Shown piece after piece: positions 35,700 to 43,328 of a stretch of 64,000 nucleotides of DNA. Under the pieces are notes generated by a model. It made no database searches and was not told the origin of the DNA. It was given only the letters and a program-made list of their open reading frames with translations. The stretch is taken from contig NZ_CP108494.1 of NCBI RefSeq assembly GCF_041435435.1, positions 4,498,501 to 4,562,500 on the forward strand. The letters are read 5' to 3'. Position 1 is the stretch's first letter, and every line of letters begins with the position of its first letter. Source of the DNA: Streptomyces sp. NBC_01241. Its GTDB lineage: Bacteria; Actinomycetota; Actinomycetes; Streptomycetales; Streptomycetaceae. The position numbers and the translations under genes are program-made.

Positions 35700-36130
35700 G
35701 CAGTACGCCGGAACCCGCAATCCACGGATACCGGGTCGCCGCGATGATGCCCCGCCCGGAGATGACCGGAAATACAAAACGCTCCCCGCGGCTAAAAATG
35801 CCGACGAAAGGCGTTGAAGTTTTTGGGAACCACGACTGCAACTGAGATCGACAGTAGCATGCGGTAGCGGCCTGCGTACGGTAAATAATTCCGCTCTGCC
35901 CGTTGCAGTAAACACACTGTCCGCGCGGCACATTAAACTCTCGTCTCGCGGTCATAGATATTGATCCACCCGGAACGCGGCGTTCCAGGAAGAGCGGTCG
36001 TCGTTTATACGGCGGCCCATCAGCCCGTATAAGGGTCCCGACGCAGATCAGCGCAGCGCTGCTGCGCGGCGCTCTCACGAGTGCCCCAGATCCCACCACC
36101 ATGGACTGAGACTGAAGGCGGCCGACGCCC
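35700..36130. other. Gene-free stretch upstream of csp
   Basis: AT content is higher than in the surroundings around 35820-36000. It should contain the csp promoter and leader. No open frame with coding character was found; I cannot fix the promoter by eye. Confidence 0.4.
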
Positions 36131-36134
36131 ACCG

Positions 36135-36301
36135 TTCGTGCGAACCAGTCGGACAGCAGGACCTGCCCGGGGCAGCAGTGCGCTCCGCGCGCGGGCTGAT
36201 CGCCGTACGGTGGGCGAACACGTCCGAGCCGCCACTGTCCGGGCGGTGAAGCCGCAGCCGTTCTGCGCGTCAAACCACTTCACAGTTCCCGCGGCCCTTG
36301 C
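36135..36301 (-). pseudogene. Frameshifted second CspA-family gene
   Basis: The reverse strand reads AGTVKWFDAQNGCGFTA in one frame, then SGGSDVFAHRTAISPRAE in the next. This is a cold-shock protein with a frameshift after the RNP1 region and a replaced RNP1 residue (KGFGF to NGCGF). No start codon with a ribosome binding site lies in frame. It is a decayed duplicate of the intact csp gene. Confidence 0.75.
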
Positions 36302-36448
36302 CTCACACCTTCCTGCCGATGAAGCGTCCTACGATATGCGGCAGACGGAGGCGATCACCCTGGCTCCTCCGCCGCAGCAGAACGCCCACGACGAAGATGT
36401 GGGCGAAGGGAACATCCTGGTCAAGGCAGTTGACCCAGAAGCCACGCG

Positions 36449-36787
36449 TCAGCCCGCGGTCGTCGGGTTCTCTGATTCGGCGGCGTGGCGGTATTCGGCG
36501 TTGATGCGCTGGGCTTCTTCGAGCTGGTCCTCGAGGATGATGATGCGGCAGGCGGCCTCGATGGGGGTGCCCTGGTCGACGAGTTCGCGGGCGCGTGCGG
36601 CGATGCGCAGCTGGTAGCGGGAGTAGCGCCGGTGGCCGCCCTCGGAACGCAGCGGGGTGATCAGGCGGGCTTCTCCGATGGCGCGGAGGAAACCTTGTGT
36701 GGTACCGAGCATCTCGGCGGCCCGGCCCATCGTGTAGGCAGGGTAGTCGTCGTCGTTGAGACGGCCGAACGAGTCGTCTGCTGTCAT
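36449..36787 (-). CDS. MerR-family transcriptional regulator
   Basis: A 112-residue regulator with the MerR winged helix at residues about 18-60 (YTMGRAAEMLGTTQGFLRAI, wing SEGGHRRYSRYQL), then a dimerisation helix (ELVDQGTPIEAACRIIILED). It lacks a large ligand-binding domain. The ATG at 36787 is preferred, as GAGAGG lies 5 bases upstream; a GTG two codons earlier overlaps that site. Genes of this type accompany cold-shock/DEAD-box clusters in Streptomyces as far as I recall, so it may regulate them. A 32-bp palindrome sits 26 bases upstream. Confidence 0.9.
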   Translation of the reverse strand: MTADDSFGRLNDDDYPAYTMGRAAEMLGTTQGFLRAIGEARLITPLRSEGGHRRYSRYQLRIAARARELVDQGTPIEAACRIIILEDQLEEAQRINAEYRHAAESENPTTAG

Positions 36788-36813
36788 TTGCACCTCTCTG
36801 TGGAACGCGTGGA

Positions 36814-36845
36814 GGGGCTCGGGTGCCGTACGGCACCCGAGCCCC
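36814..36845. promoter_or_regulatory. 32-bp perfect palindrome upstream of merR
   Basis: An uninterrupted palindrome (arms 36814-36829 and 36830-36845, centre GTAC). It could be a transcription barrier, an operator, or a leader hairpin of the MerR gene. No T-run on either side. Confidence 0.6.
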
Positions 36846-37062
36846 GAAGGAACTGCTACACCATCTGCCGACCCTGATACTGCGCCGGCCTTCTATTTCC
36901 GCTGACCCGACCTGGAAGTTGTCGGGGGTGCGGGGATCGCGGTTGCTTGACCGGAGACCACCTCGCTATCGATGTCCTGCGGTACCCGGGCTCAAAACTT
37001 CCACCCGGGCGATCCTGATGGCGCCTGGCTCCTCCGTTCTTCCCTCTGGGATCGTCACTTAC

Positions 37063-37269
37063 CTACTGCTGGTACTGCTCTCCTGCGTACTGCTCTGTGG
37101 CCTGTGCCAGCGCCACTTTTCGACAGCCAGCCCCGTCGCCCGTCCTGCATCTGCTCTGGCTTAGAACCCCACTGTCGAACCTCCCGGTGCGCGCGTCCGC
37201 AGCCGACGCCTTCACCGAGGTGCTGCTCACTGACTTCACTGCTGCGTACTGCACTTGCGGGTACTGCTC
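37063..37269. repeat. Phased GTACTGC repeats
   Basis: GTACTGCTC occurs at 37072 and 37087 and, 174 bases on, GTACTGCAC at 37246 and GTACTGCTC at 37261. Each pair is exactly 15 bases apart. Further TACTGCT copies lie nearby (37064; another near 37387). On the reverse strand an open frame would repeat EQY/QY, but no start or homology supports coding. Confidence 0.5.
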
Positions 37270-38220
37270 ACGGCGGCCCCTGATCACTGCGGGCCACCCG
37301 GTCCGGTCGCCAGTCCCGTCGCCGTCCTGCAACAACCCTGGCTTCGGAACTCCACCACCGCACCGTCCTGCGAACTGCAACTGCGGTTACTGCTGCCCGG
37401 CAGTTCGTCTCTGCCGGGCCCTGCTGTCTCTCTGGGCTACGAGAGAAACCATAGCCACACCACCACCCAATGTCTACTCCGGCTGACATAGATTTCCGTA
37501 CCCGGGCGGAGAGATAGTCGGCCTCGGTCACGGAACGGGTGTGCGGCGGCCCCGCTCCAGCCAGGCTCGCCCGCTCCGACCAGCGCCGTTACGCGCAGCC
37601 TCGACGCCGCGAACACCGCATTCGCCACGTCTGGCCATGCGGATGATCGCTCAGGACACGCGCGGGCTCGTGCGGTTGACACACCGCAGGCCGGGCACAA
37701 GCGCCGCCAGATAGGACCTGCGTGACGATCCAGAGACCAGGGTGGCCTGATGAACACAATGAGCGTCAACGTGGCAACTGCCCTCTCCACGGCATGCATT
37801 GCCAGCGCGCGCCGGAGCGCCCGGGATTTCCTCGCAGGTCACGATCTTCGCCGAACCTCATTTGGGACAAAGGGGCCGCTGGTTCAAACTCGAACCCGCC
37901 ACGGCTGACTGCTGTCTGCTCTTGACCGGCAAGGCTCCGGCCGCGCCGCGGTCTCAGTTCTGGTCCCATCCACCGGTGTCCGGGATCGTTGAGGAACCCA
38001 CCTGCCGACCTCTCCGCTCCAGGCCGGCACGCCCACCGACCCACCTCGGATCCCTGATGAACATTTGGAAGGTGTGTTGGCTCGGCCGTCTTCGATGGGG
38101 CCTGGATGCGTGAGCGATGCGTGAGCGGACGTGCTGACATGGCGCACACAACCTTGGACCGGCCAGCATGCGACATGCCTCTGACTAGGCATTTCTGGAC
38201 CAGCGTGGAAGCTGGCGGAA
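37270..38220. other. No supported gene; right end of element A
   Basis: Only low-quality frames on both strands. One reverse-strand frame (about 37799 downward) begins MHAVERAVATLTLIVFIRPP and may be a relic. Near the right end the integrase-arm-like repeat TGCGTGAGCG pair occurs at 38107-38131. Confidence 0.4.
38107..38131. repeat. TGCGTGAGCG direct-repeat pair (right copy)
   Basis: Identical over 25 bases to 26821-26845 and similarly close to an attachment core (110 bases). Confidence 0.6.
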
Positions 38221-38248
38221 GTCCCGGCAGGGCCCTGCCGGGACTTTT
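38221..38248 (+). terminator. 24-bp palindrome fused to the attR core, terminator-like
   Basis: GTCCCGGCAGGG and its exact complement CCCTGCCGGGAC form a 24-bp palindrome whose last four bases are the first four of the att core. The core's own TTTT (anticodon loop) follows, giving a full intrinsic-terminator shape created at the junction. Confidence 0.6.
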
Positions 38249-38286
38249 AATCCGTTGGTTGTGGGTTCGAGTCCCACACGGCCTAC
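38241..38286 (+). repeat. Right attachment core (attR), copy of tRNA-Lys 3' half
   Basis: Exact 46-bp duplicate of 26683-26728. Only the 3' half of the tRNA is present, so it is not a functional tRNA gene. Confidence 0.9.
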
Positions 38287-38330
38287 TCCTGGCAAGAGGG
38301 GGGTTGTGCCCCCCCTGACCTGCTAAATCA

Positions 38331-38360
38331 GAGAAGCCCCCGATCGTTCGGGGGCTTCTC
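38331..38360. terminator. Terminator downstream of the attR core
   Basis: GAGAAGCCCCCGA and TCGGGGGCTTCTC form a 13-bp stem with a 4-base loop. It is probably the original tRNA-Lys terminator displaced by integration. Confidence 0.7.
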
Positions 38361-38539
38361 TCGTTGTCCGTCATGTCCGTTTCTTCGCTCGTGGCTCGCC
38401 CGAAGTGCGAGCGCACTGTTCTGGCGGCCCGACGGTGCCGAACGGGACGTGTCGGGGAAGGTCCTTCTCGGCGGCGCCGCGAACGGGAGCGGCTGATCGT
38501 CTCGGCGACTACGATCTGTTGCCGCCGTAGCAACGAACG

Positions 38540-39020
38540 TCGACCGCCCGTGGATGCGGTGCAACGTCGACCGGTACGCCCTCGACCCGAAGACCGGCGC
38601 CGTCGTCGCCCCTGTCGAACTGAAGAATCGCAACTGAGCGAGACCCTGATCGACGTGTGCGGTCGCTGGTACCAGCGGCACGTGATCGAGGGCTTTCCGC
38701 CGCCCGCCGACGGGCTGGAGACGACGAAGGAACTCCTCGGCCGCCTCTGGAAGGCGAAGCCGGACGAGGTCGTCGAGGTGCCCAGCACCAAGGCGGAGAA
38801 GCTGCGCAAGCGGCGCGCGTCGCTGATTGAGCAGATCAAGGAGCTGGATCAGCAGCGGACCTTGATCGAGAACGAGATGCGGCTGACCTCGGAGACCTCC
38901 GAGGTCGCGAAGTGCGGCAAGAGCACCGCCTGGTCGTGGAAGCAGAACGGCCCCTTCGCGGCGAAGCGGTTCCAGGAAGAGAACCCCGAACTCGCCGCCC
39001 AGTACGCGACCACCGAGTGA
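38540..39020 (+). pseudogene. YqaJ-family phage recombinase remnant
   Basis: An upstream frame ends with CNVDRYALDPKTGAVV and VELKNRN-stop, the nuclease-core strand region of YqaJ exonucleases. The following frame carries a long C-terminal part (SETLIDVCGRWYQRHVIEGF, then PPADGLETTKELLGRLW and a charged coiled coil), typical of the YqaJ tail. The middle is deleted and the frame changed. It shows that the interval after attR came from a phage or integrative plasmid. Confidence 0.65.
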
Positions 39021-39092
39021 TGTGCCCAACGTCGCGAATTGTCAACGGCCCTCTGCGTCTACCTCTGATCTTGGCCAGTGCTCCGCCCTTCA

Positions 39093-40864
39093 GGACTCTG
39101 CTGAGGAATGCGTGATTCGGGTGGTCAGGCCGCGAGCATCAGAGCTTCGAGGCGGGAGGTGCGGGTGCCGCCGAGTGGGGTGCCGGTCAGCCATCGGTCG
39201 ATGCGGATGAGGTTGAGTGCGGTGGAGGCGAAGACGTGGCCGAGGCGGGTCGCGGGTAGATCGCGGTAGCGGGTACGGCGCAGGCCGGTGACACGGACGG
39301 CCCGGGAGATCGTGCCTTCGACCCCGGCCCGGATCGCGTAACGGTTCTTCCAATTGTCGGTCTCCTGGGCCTGGCGGACGGCTTCGAGGGCCTCGTGCCG
39401 TTCGCGGGGCAGGAAGGTGATGCCCCTGCCCCGGCGGCCGGACGGGGGCTTGGTGCATGCCGTCTGCTTCGGGCAGGGGCGGCAGTGCTCGGCGGAGAAG
39501 AACACCTTGAGGACCGGAGTGCCGTTGCGGTGGTGTTTCTGTTCCCACCACTCGAAACTTCGGTGCCCGCCGGGACAGATGGCGCTCTCGTTGTCCCAGT
39601 CGATGGTGAAGTCGGCGCGGGAGAAGCCCTGATCCTCTCGGGACTGGCGGCTGCTGTCGTGCGGGGCCGGGCCGAGCAGTTCCATACCCCGCTCGGTCGC
39701 GGACAGGAACAGGGCGGCAGTGGTGTAGCCGGCATCCACGACATGCACGTGCGGCAGCAACTCCCGTTCTGCGAGCGTTTGGTGGACCGGTTCGGTCATC
39801 TCCGTGTCGGCCACCACGGCATCGGTGGTGGCCACCTGCGTGATCACGTGCGGCGCATCCGGCTCGCAGGTCTCGGTCAGATGCGCCTTGTAGCCGGTCC
39901 AGCCCGAGCCGCGCTTGATCCCGTAACGGGCATCGGTGTCATAGGGCGAGCACAACCGGTGATGAACCGGCGGGAGATCCTTGCCCTCCCGCCAGCGCAC
40001 CCCTCTCGTCGCGGTGGTACTGCTGGACCCAGGAGACCCGCAGGACCTGCACCGCCTCGATCTCGCGCAGCCAGTCCGGAGCCGCGGGGGCGTAGACCGC
40101 GTCCAGCAGGACGAACCCGTCCCGTCCGACCTGCTCAGACCACTGTTCACGGACCTCTTCGCCCTTGGGGAAGCGGTAGGCGTCCACGCGCGGCCCGTAG
40201 CGCTCGGCCCACTCGGGTGTGACCAGGCCGGACAGCCATGCCGGGGCGGCGACCGCCAGCGCTTCCAGTGCGGCCCGCAGCGTCTCGCCGACGAACTCCA
40301 TCCTGTTCAGCGTCCGCACCGCCGCCAGCACGTGCGTGGAATCGGTCCGCTGCCGGCCACCGGCCTTCAGCAGGTCCAGCCCGCGCAGGCGTTCCAGCAC
40401 CAGCTCCAGCGTCGTCTGTTCCAGTCCGTGCTCGATGAGACGGGAACGGAACAGGCTCAGCACGGAGGCTTCGAACCCGGGATCGTCCAGCTCCAGGCCG
40501 AGCAGAAACTTCCAGTCCATCCGGGCCCGCACCTGGTCAGTGGCCTGCCGATCGGTCAGCCCCTCCGCGTACTGCAACACCGACACCAAAGCCAACGCCC
40601 CCGGCGAGACAGCCGGGCGTCCCCGGACGGCAAACGCCCCTGCGAACGCCTCGTCCTCAAACAGCGGGCCCAACGCCTCCCGGATCCGCACCGCCATCGT
40701 CCCCTTCGGGAACGCTGCCCGCACCACCCGGGCCGTCAGCTCCGGCACCCCATGATCAGCCCGTGGCTCCAGTGACATCTCTCGGCCCTCCCGCTCACGC
40801 CATAACAATCGTGGAGGACCAACGACCCAGCCCTGCTCGAATCACGCATTCCTCAGCAGAGTCC
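39093..40864 (-). mobile_element. IS1182-family insertion sequence
   Basis: A 1772-bp element with perfect 27-bp terminal inverted repeats (39093-39119 and 40838-40864) flanked by a 4-bp TTCA direct repeat (39089-39092 and 40865-40868). It carries one transposase gene with a single frameshift. The target duplication is precisely the loop of a hairpin belonging to the neighbouring IS200/IS605 element. Confidence 0.88.
39125..40778 (-). pseudogene. IS1182-family DDE transposase, one frameshift
   Basis: The N-terminal frame (start ATG 40778 with GGGAGG upstream) carries VPELTARVVRAAFPKGTMAV, FAVRGRPAVSPGALALV and DWKFLLGLELDDPGF, characteristic of the family. At a run of four G's on the coding strand (40000-40003) the sense shifts to the next frame, which continues VRWREGKDLPP, SPYDTDARYGIKRGSGWTGY, HVVDAGYTTAALFLSA and the C-terminal GLRRTRYR region to the stop at 39125. 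Otherwise it is full length, about 550 codons. A one-base indel, real or from sequencing, is the simplest reading. Confidence 0.85.
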
Positions 40865-40939
40865 TTCAGGGCGGGGGTGAAGGCCATCTTTGGCCCGGAG
40901 GCGCGGAGTGCCGGAGTGCTCTTCGTCTCCGGGGTGAGG

Positions 40940-41377
40940 TCAGACGGGACGCTGTTGGTTTTCGATGTACTGCTTGACGACGGTCAGGGGTGCGCCGCCG
41001 CATGATCCTGCGAAGTAGGAGCCGGACCAGAAGTGTCCGCCCCACAGGTACCGGCGGACATGCGTGGTGTACTCCTGGCGGAGCCGCCGGGAGCTGACGC
41101 CCTTGAGGGAGTTGACCAGCTTGGAGAGCTGGACTTTCGGCGGGTAGTGCACGAGCAGGTGGACGTGGTCCTGTTCTCCGTTGAACTGCTTCAGTTCGGC
41201 CTCGAAGTCGGCGCAGACCTCCCGCATGATCTCCTCGGTGCGGGTCAGCATGGCGTCGGTAAACGCGTTCCGCCTGTACTTCGTAACAAAAACCAAGTGA
41301 ACGTGCAGGTTGTAGACAACATGGCGACCGGTTCTGACATCGGGATGTGTGGGTTCCAGCGTGGCGACATAATCCAA
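40940..41377 (-). CDS. tnpA: IS200/IS605 transposase TnpA (Y1 HUH)
   Basis: A 145-residue single-strand transposase. The HUH motif is HVHLLVHY. The catalytic tyrosine lies in VVKQYIENQ near the C-terminus. The N-terminal VRTGRHVVYNLHVHLVFVTK is typical. The TTG at 41377 gives the usual length and leaves a 33-base gap to divergent tnpB; the frame stays open to 41431, which would overlap tnpB. No Shine-Dalgarno is obvious, so the start is tentative. All key residues are present, so the protein is probably active. Confidence 0.85.
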   Translation of the reverse strand: MDYVATLEPTHPDVRTGRHVVYNLHVHLVFVTKYRRNAFTDAMLTRTEEIMREVCADFEAELKQFNGEQDHVHLLVHYPPKVQLSKLVNSLKGVSSRRLRQEYTTHVRRYLWGGHFWSGSYFAGSCGGAPLTVVKQYIENQQRPV

Positions 41378-41410
41378 TGTTAGGTTTCGATCGCGAGTCA
41401 AGACACCCTG

Positions 41411-42673
41411 GTGAAGCGGCAGTTCGGGCACCGTGCCCGGCTTGCACTGTCACACGCCGAAGTGTTGAAGACCGATGACCAGGCGCACGCGGCCCGCACC
41501 CTGTGGAACCTGCTGCACGCCTGGTGGCAGATGCTGCCGAAGGAGAAGCGGACTCTCGCCAACGCGGATGCCGCGATCCGGCAGGCCCGCGAGGACATCG
41601 ACTTCCTGGCCGTCCTTCCCGCGCAGGCCGCGCAAGCGGTGCTCAAGACGTATGTCCGGGCGTGGAAGAACTGCTGGGAGGGCCGCGCCGACGCCCCGAA
41701 CTTCAAGGGCCGTCTCCGCACCGTGATGTCCGTGGACATCCCGCAGGGCCGCGACCTGAACATCACCCGCGTGCATCGCCGGTGGGGGCAGGTCAACCTT
41801 CCCAAGGTGGGCCGGGTCCGCTTCCGCTGGACCAAGGACCTGCCCGTGGGCAAGCACGCCACCACGGAGAACCGGATTACCGGGGCCCGACTGGTCAAGG
41901 ACGTGCTCGGCTGGCACATCACCTTCCGTGTCCAGACCTTGGAGGCCGGGCCCGAGCCCCACCAGGGGCCGGAAGTCGGCATCGACGTGGGCGTCAACGT
42001 GCCCATCGCCCTGTCGGACGGGCAGACGTATGAGCACGGCGAGTGGCTGACGGAGAAGGAGAAGGCCAAGCTCCTGCATCTGGATCAGCGCGCCGCCCGG
42101 CGTAAGCAGCACCGCAAGCCCGGCGAGCGCACCAGCCGCCGGCTGCACCGCACCTACGACCAGATCGCAGGACTCCGCGCGAAAGCCAAGCGCCGGGCCC
42201 TGGACTGGCAGCACCGGACGACCACCGCCATCGCCCGCACCTACGGCACGGTCGTGGTCGAAGCACTCACCATCACGAACATGGTCAAATCCGCCAGAGG
42301 AACCATCGAAGAGCCGGGGAAGAACGTCGCCCAGAAATCTGGGCTGAACCGCTCCATCAGCGGGGAGGCGTGGGGCCGGACGGTCACCATGCTGACGTAC
42401 AAGACCGCCAGGCTGGGGGGCACCCTGCACAAGGTTCCCGCCCCCGGAACTTCCCAACGCTGCTCGGCGTGCGGCATCACCACGCCCGGCAGCCGGGAGA
42501 GCCAGGCCGTGTTCGTGTGTAAGAACCCGGACTGCGGCTGGTCGGGTAACGCCGACCACAACGCAGCCTGCAACGTCTTGCACCTGTACCGGATGGGCCT
42601 CGCGCTCATCCCGGCTGCCGGGAGGGCAGTCGTCAGGCGCGCGCAGCGCGTCAAGCCCGCTACCGCAAGGTAA
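41411..42673 (+). CDS. tnpB: IS605-family TnpB RNA-guided nuclease
   Basis: A 420-residue TnpB, ancestor-type of Cas12. The RuvC catalytic residues appear intact: Asp in GIDVGVNVP near residue 190, Glu in VVVEALTITNM near 282, and Asp in NADHNAACN near 381. The zinc finger has CSACG and CKNPDCGW. Such proteins use an RNA from the element's right end (omega RNA) to cut the empty site and favour element retention. The GTG at 41411 gives a normal start. The gene ends 9 bases before the right-end hairpin. Confidence 0.9.
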   Translation: MKRQFGHRARLALSHAEVLKTDDQAHAARTLWNLLHAWWQMLPKEKRTLANADAAIRQAREDIDFLAVLPAQAAQAVLKTYVRAWKNCWEGRADAPNFKGRLRTVMSVDIPQGRDLNITRVHRRWGQVNLPKVGRVRFRWTKDLPVGKHATTENRITGARLVKDVLGWHITFRVQTLEAGPEPHQGPEVGIDVGVNVPIALSDGQTYEHGEWLTEKEKAKLLHLDQRAARRKQHRKPGERTSRRLHRTYDQIAGLRAKAKRRALDWQHRTTTAIARTYGTVVVEALTITNMVKSARGTIEEPGKNVAQKSGLNRSISGEAWGRTVTMLTYKTARLGGTLHKVPAPGTSQRCSACGITTPGSRESQAVFVCKNPDCGWSGNADHNAACNVLHLYRMGLALIPAAGRAVVRRAQRVKPATAR

Positions 42674-42713
42674 GCAGGAATCTCCCGGCTTCAGCCGGGA
42701 GAGCACTTCAACA
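42540..42713 (+). ncRNA. Predicted omega RNA at the tnpB 3' end
   Basis: By analogy with characterised IS605 elements, the guide RNA scaffold overlaps the tnpB 3' end and runs to the right tip, with the guide lying beyond the element. Here the CTCCCGGC-TTCA-GCCGGGAG hairpin (42682-42701) lies in the expected place. The limits are guesses. Confidence 0.45.
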
Positions 42714-42767
42714 GCCGCATCTCACGTTGCTGCCGCCGTTCGCGTACCGGCCCTCGTGCCCGGCTGG

Positions 42768-42896
42768 TGTGTGGACGTCACCACCACCCAGACCTGCCGG
42801 ACCATCTCCCAGAGGCTCAAGATCGCCACGGTGAAAGTCGCCGAGGACGGCGACAGGGAGAAGGTCTCGTTGCAGCTCACCCCGGCAGGAGTGTGA
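42768..42896 (+). pseudogene. 3' fragment of an unrecognised gene
   Basis: A short in-frame coding-like segment (VDVTTTQTCRTISQRLKIAT, then DREKVSLQLTPAGV-stop) begins abruptly next to the IS605 right end. It is probably the tail of an element gene cut by the insertion. The family is unknown. Confidence 0.4.
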
Positions 42897-43328
42897 CCAC
42901 GGCATTGCGAGGCTCCGCCGCCAGGCGCTCACCGGGCAACCCCCTCGGGGGCGTACTCCACGACCTTGACCGGCGTACCCGGTCCATCGAGCACCAGCCC
43001 AAGCCACGCCCCGTGGCGGGCCGAAGCGACCACGGCCCGCCGGGTCCGGAAGGGCAGCCAGGTCCCGCCCCGGCCGCCGTGGTGGTCGTCACCGACCACC
43101 ACGGCCGCGCCACATGGCTCCTCGACCCCCCCGCTGCCGGCACCGCCTGTCATCAGTGCCATCGCGGTCGACCGTGAGCGGGGTGAGGACGGGCCGCTGA
43201 CCGTCACCGGCGCCACTGTGACGGTGCGGGTGTGGCGTACCCGGCCGGTCCTCGGTCTTGGGGCTGCTGCCCGCCGTACCCGCTGCCGGCGTCGACGTCC
43301 ACCTCACAGCAACTTTGGCGGATCGAGG
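42897..43328. other. No confident gene
   Basis: A reverse-strand frame 42929-43216 contains one protein-like segment (WLPFRTRRAVVASARHGAWL, then KVVEYAPEGVA), without a recognisable start or family. It is probably another relic. Confidence 0.4.

Larger units (their letters stand above)
26683..38286. mobile_element. Integrated element remnant A at tRNA-Lys, bounded by 46-bp direct repeats
   Basis: The 46 bases at 26683-26728 (anticodon loop to the tRNA end plus one base) recur exactly at 38241-38286, the hallmark of tRNA-targeted tyrosine-integrase insertion. Just inside the left copy is a truncated integrase pointing toward the tRNA. The cargo is yjbQ, IS5 debris, a PP2C regulator and a cold-shock/DEAD-box/MerR cassette. 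There are no replication or conjugation genes, so the element is decayed or has carried its cargo as a passenger. Boundaries are exact; calling it one element is inference. Confidence 0.75.
39083..42713. mobile_element. IS200/IS605-family element (tnpA/tnpB), interrupted by an IS1182 element
   Basis: Divergent tnpA (Y1 transposase) and tnpB (RuvC nuclease) genes lie between subterminal hairpins. The right hairpin is CTCCCGGC-TTCA-GCCGGGAG (42682-42701). The presumed left hairpin, CCGCCC-TTCA-GGGCGG, is split by the IS1182 insertion (39083-39092 and 40865-40874). The outermost tips cannot be fixed by eye, so limits are approximate. Confidence 0.75.

Noticed and set aside
38241-38286. A second tRNA-Lys gene
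   Set aside because: Only the 3' half (anticodon loop onward) is present; no 5' acceptor or D-arm, so it is an attachment site.
40000-40003. Programmed frameshift in the IS1182 transposase
   Set aside because: IS1182 transposases are normally one frame, and a run of four G's is a common site of indels or sequencing error; no stimulatory structure was evident.
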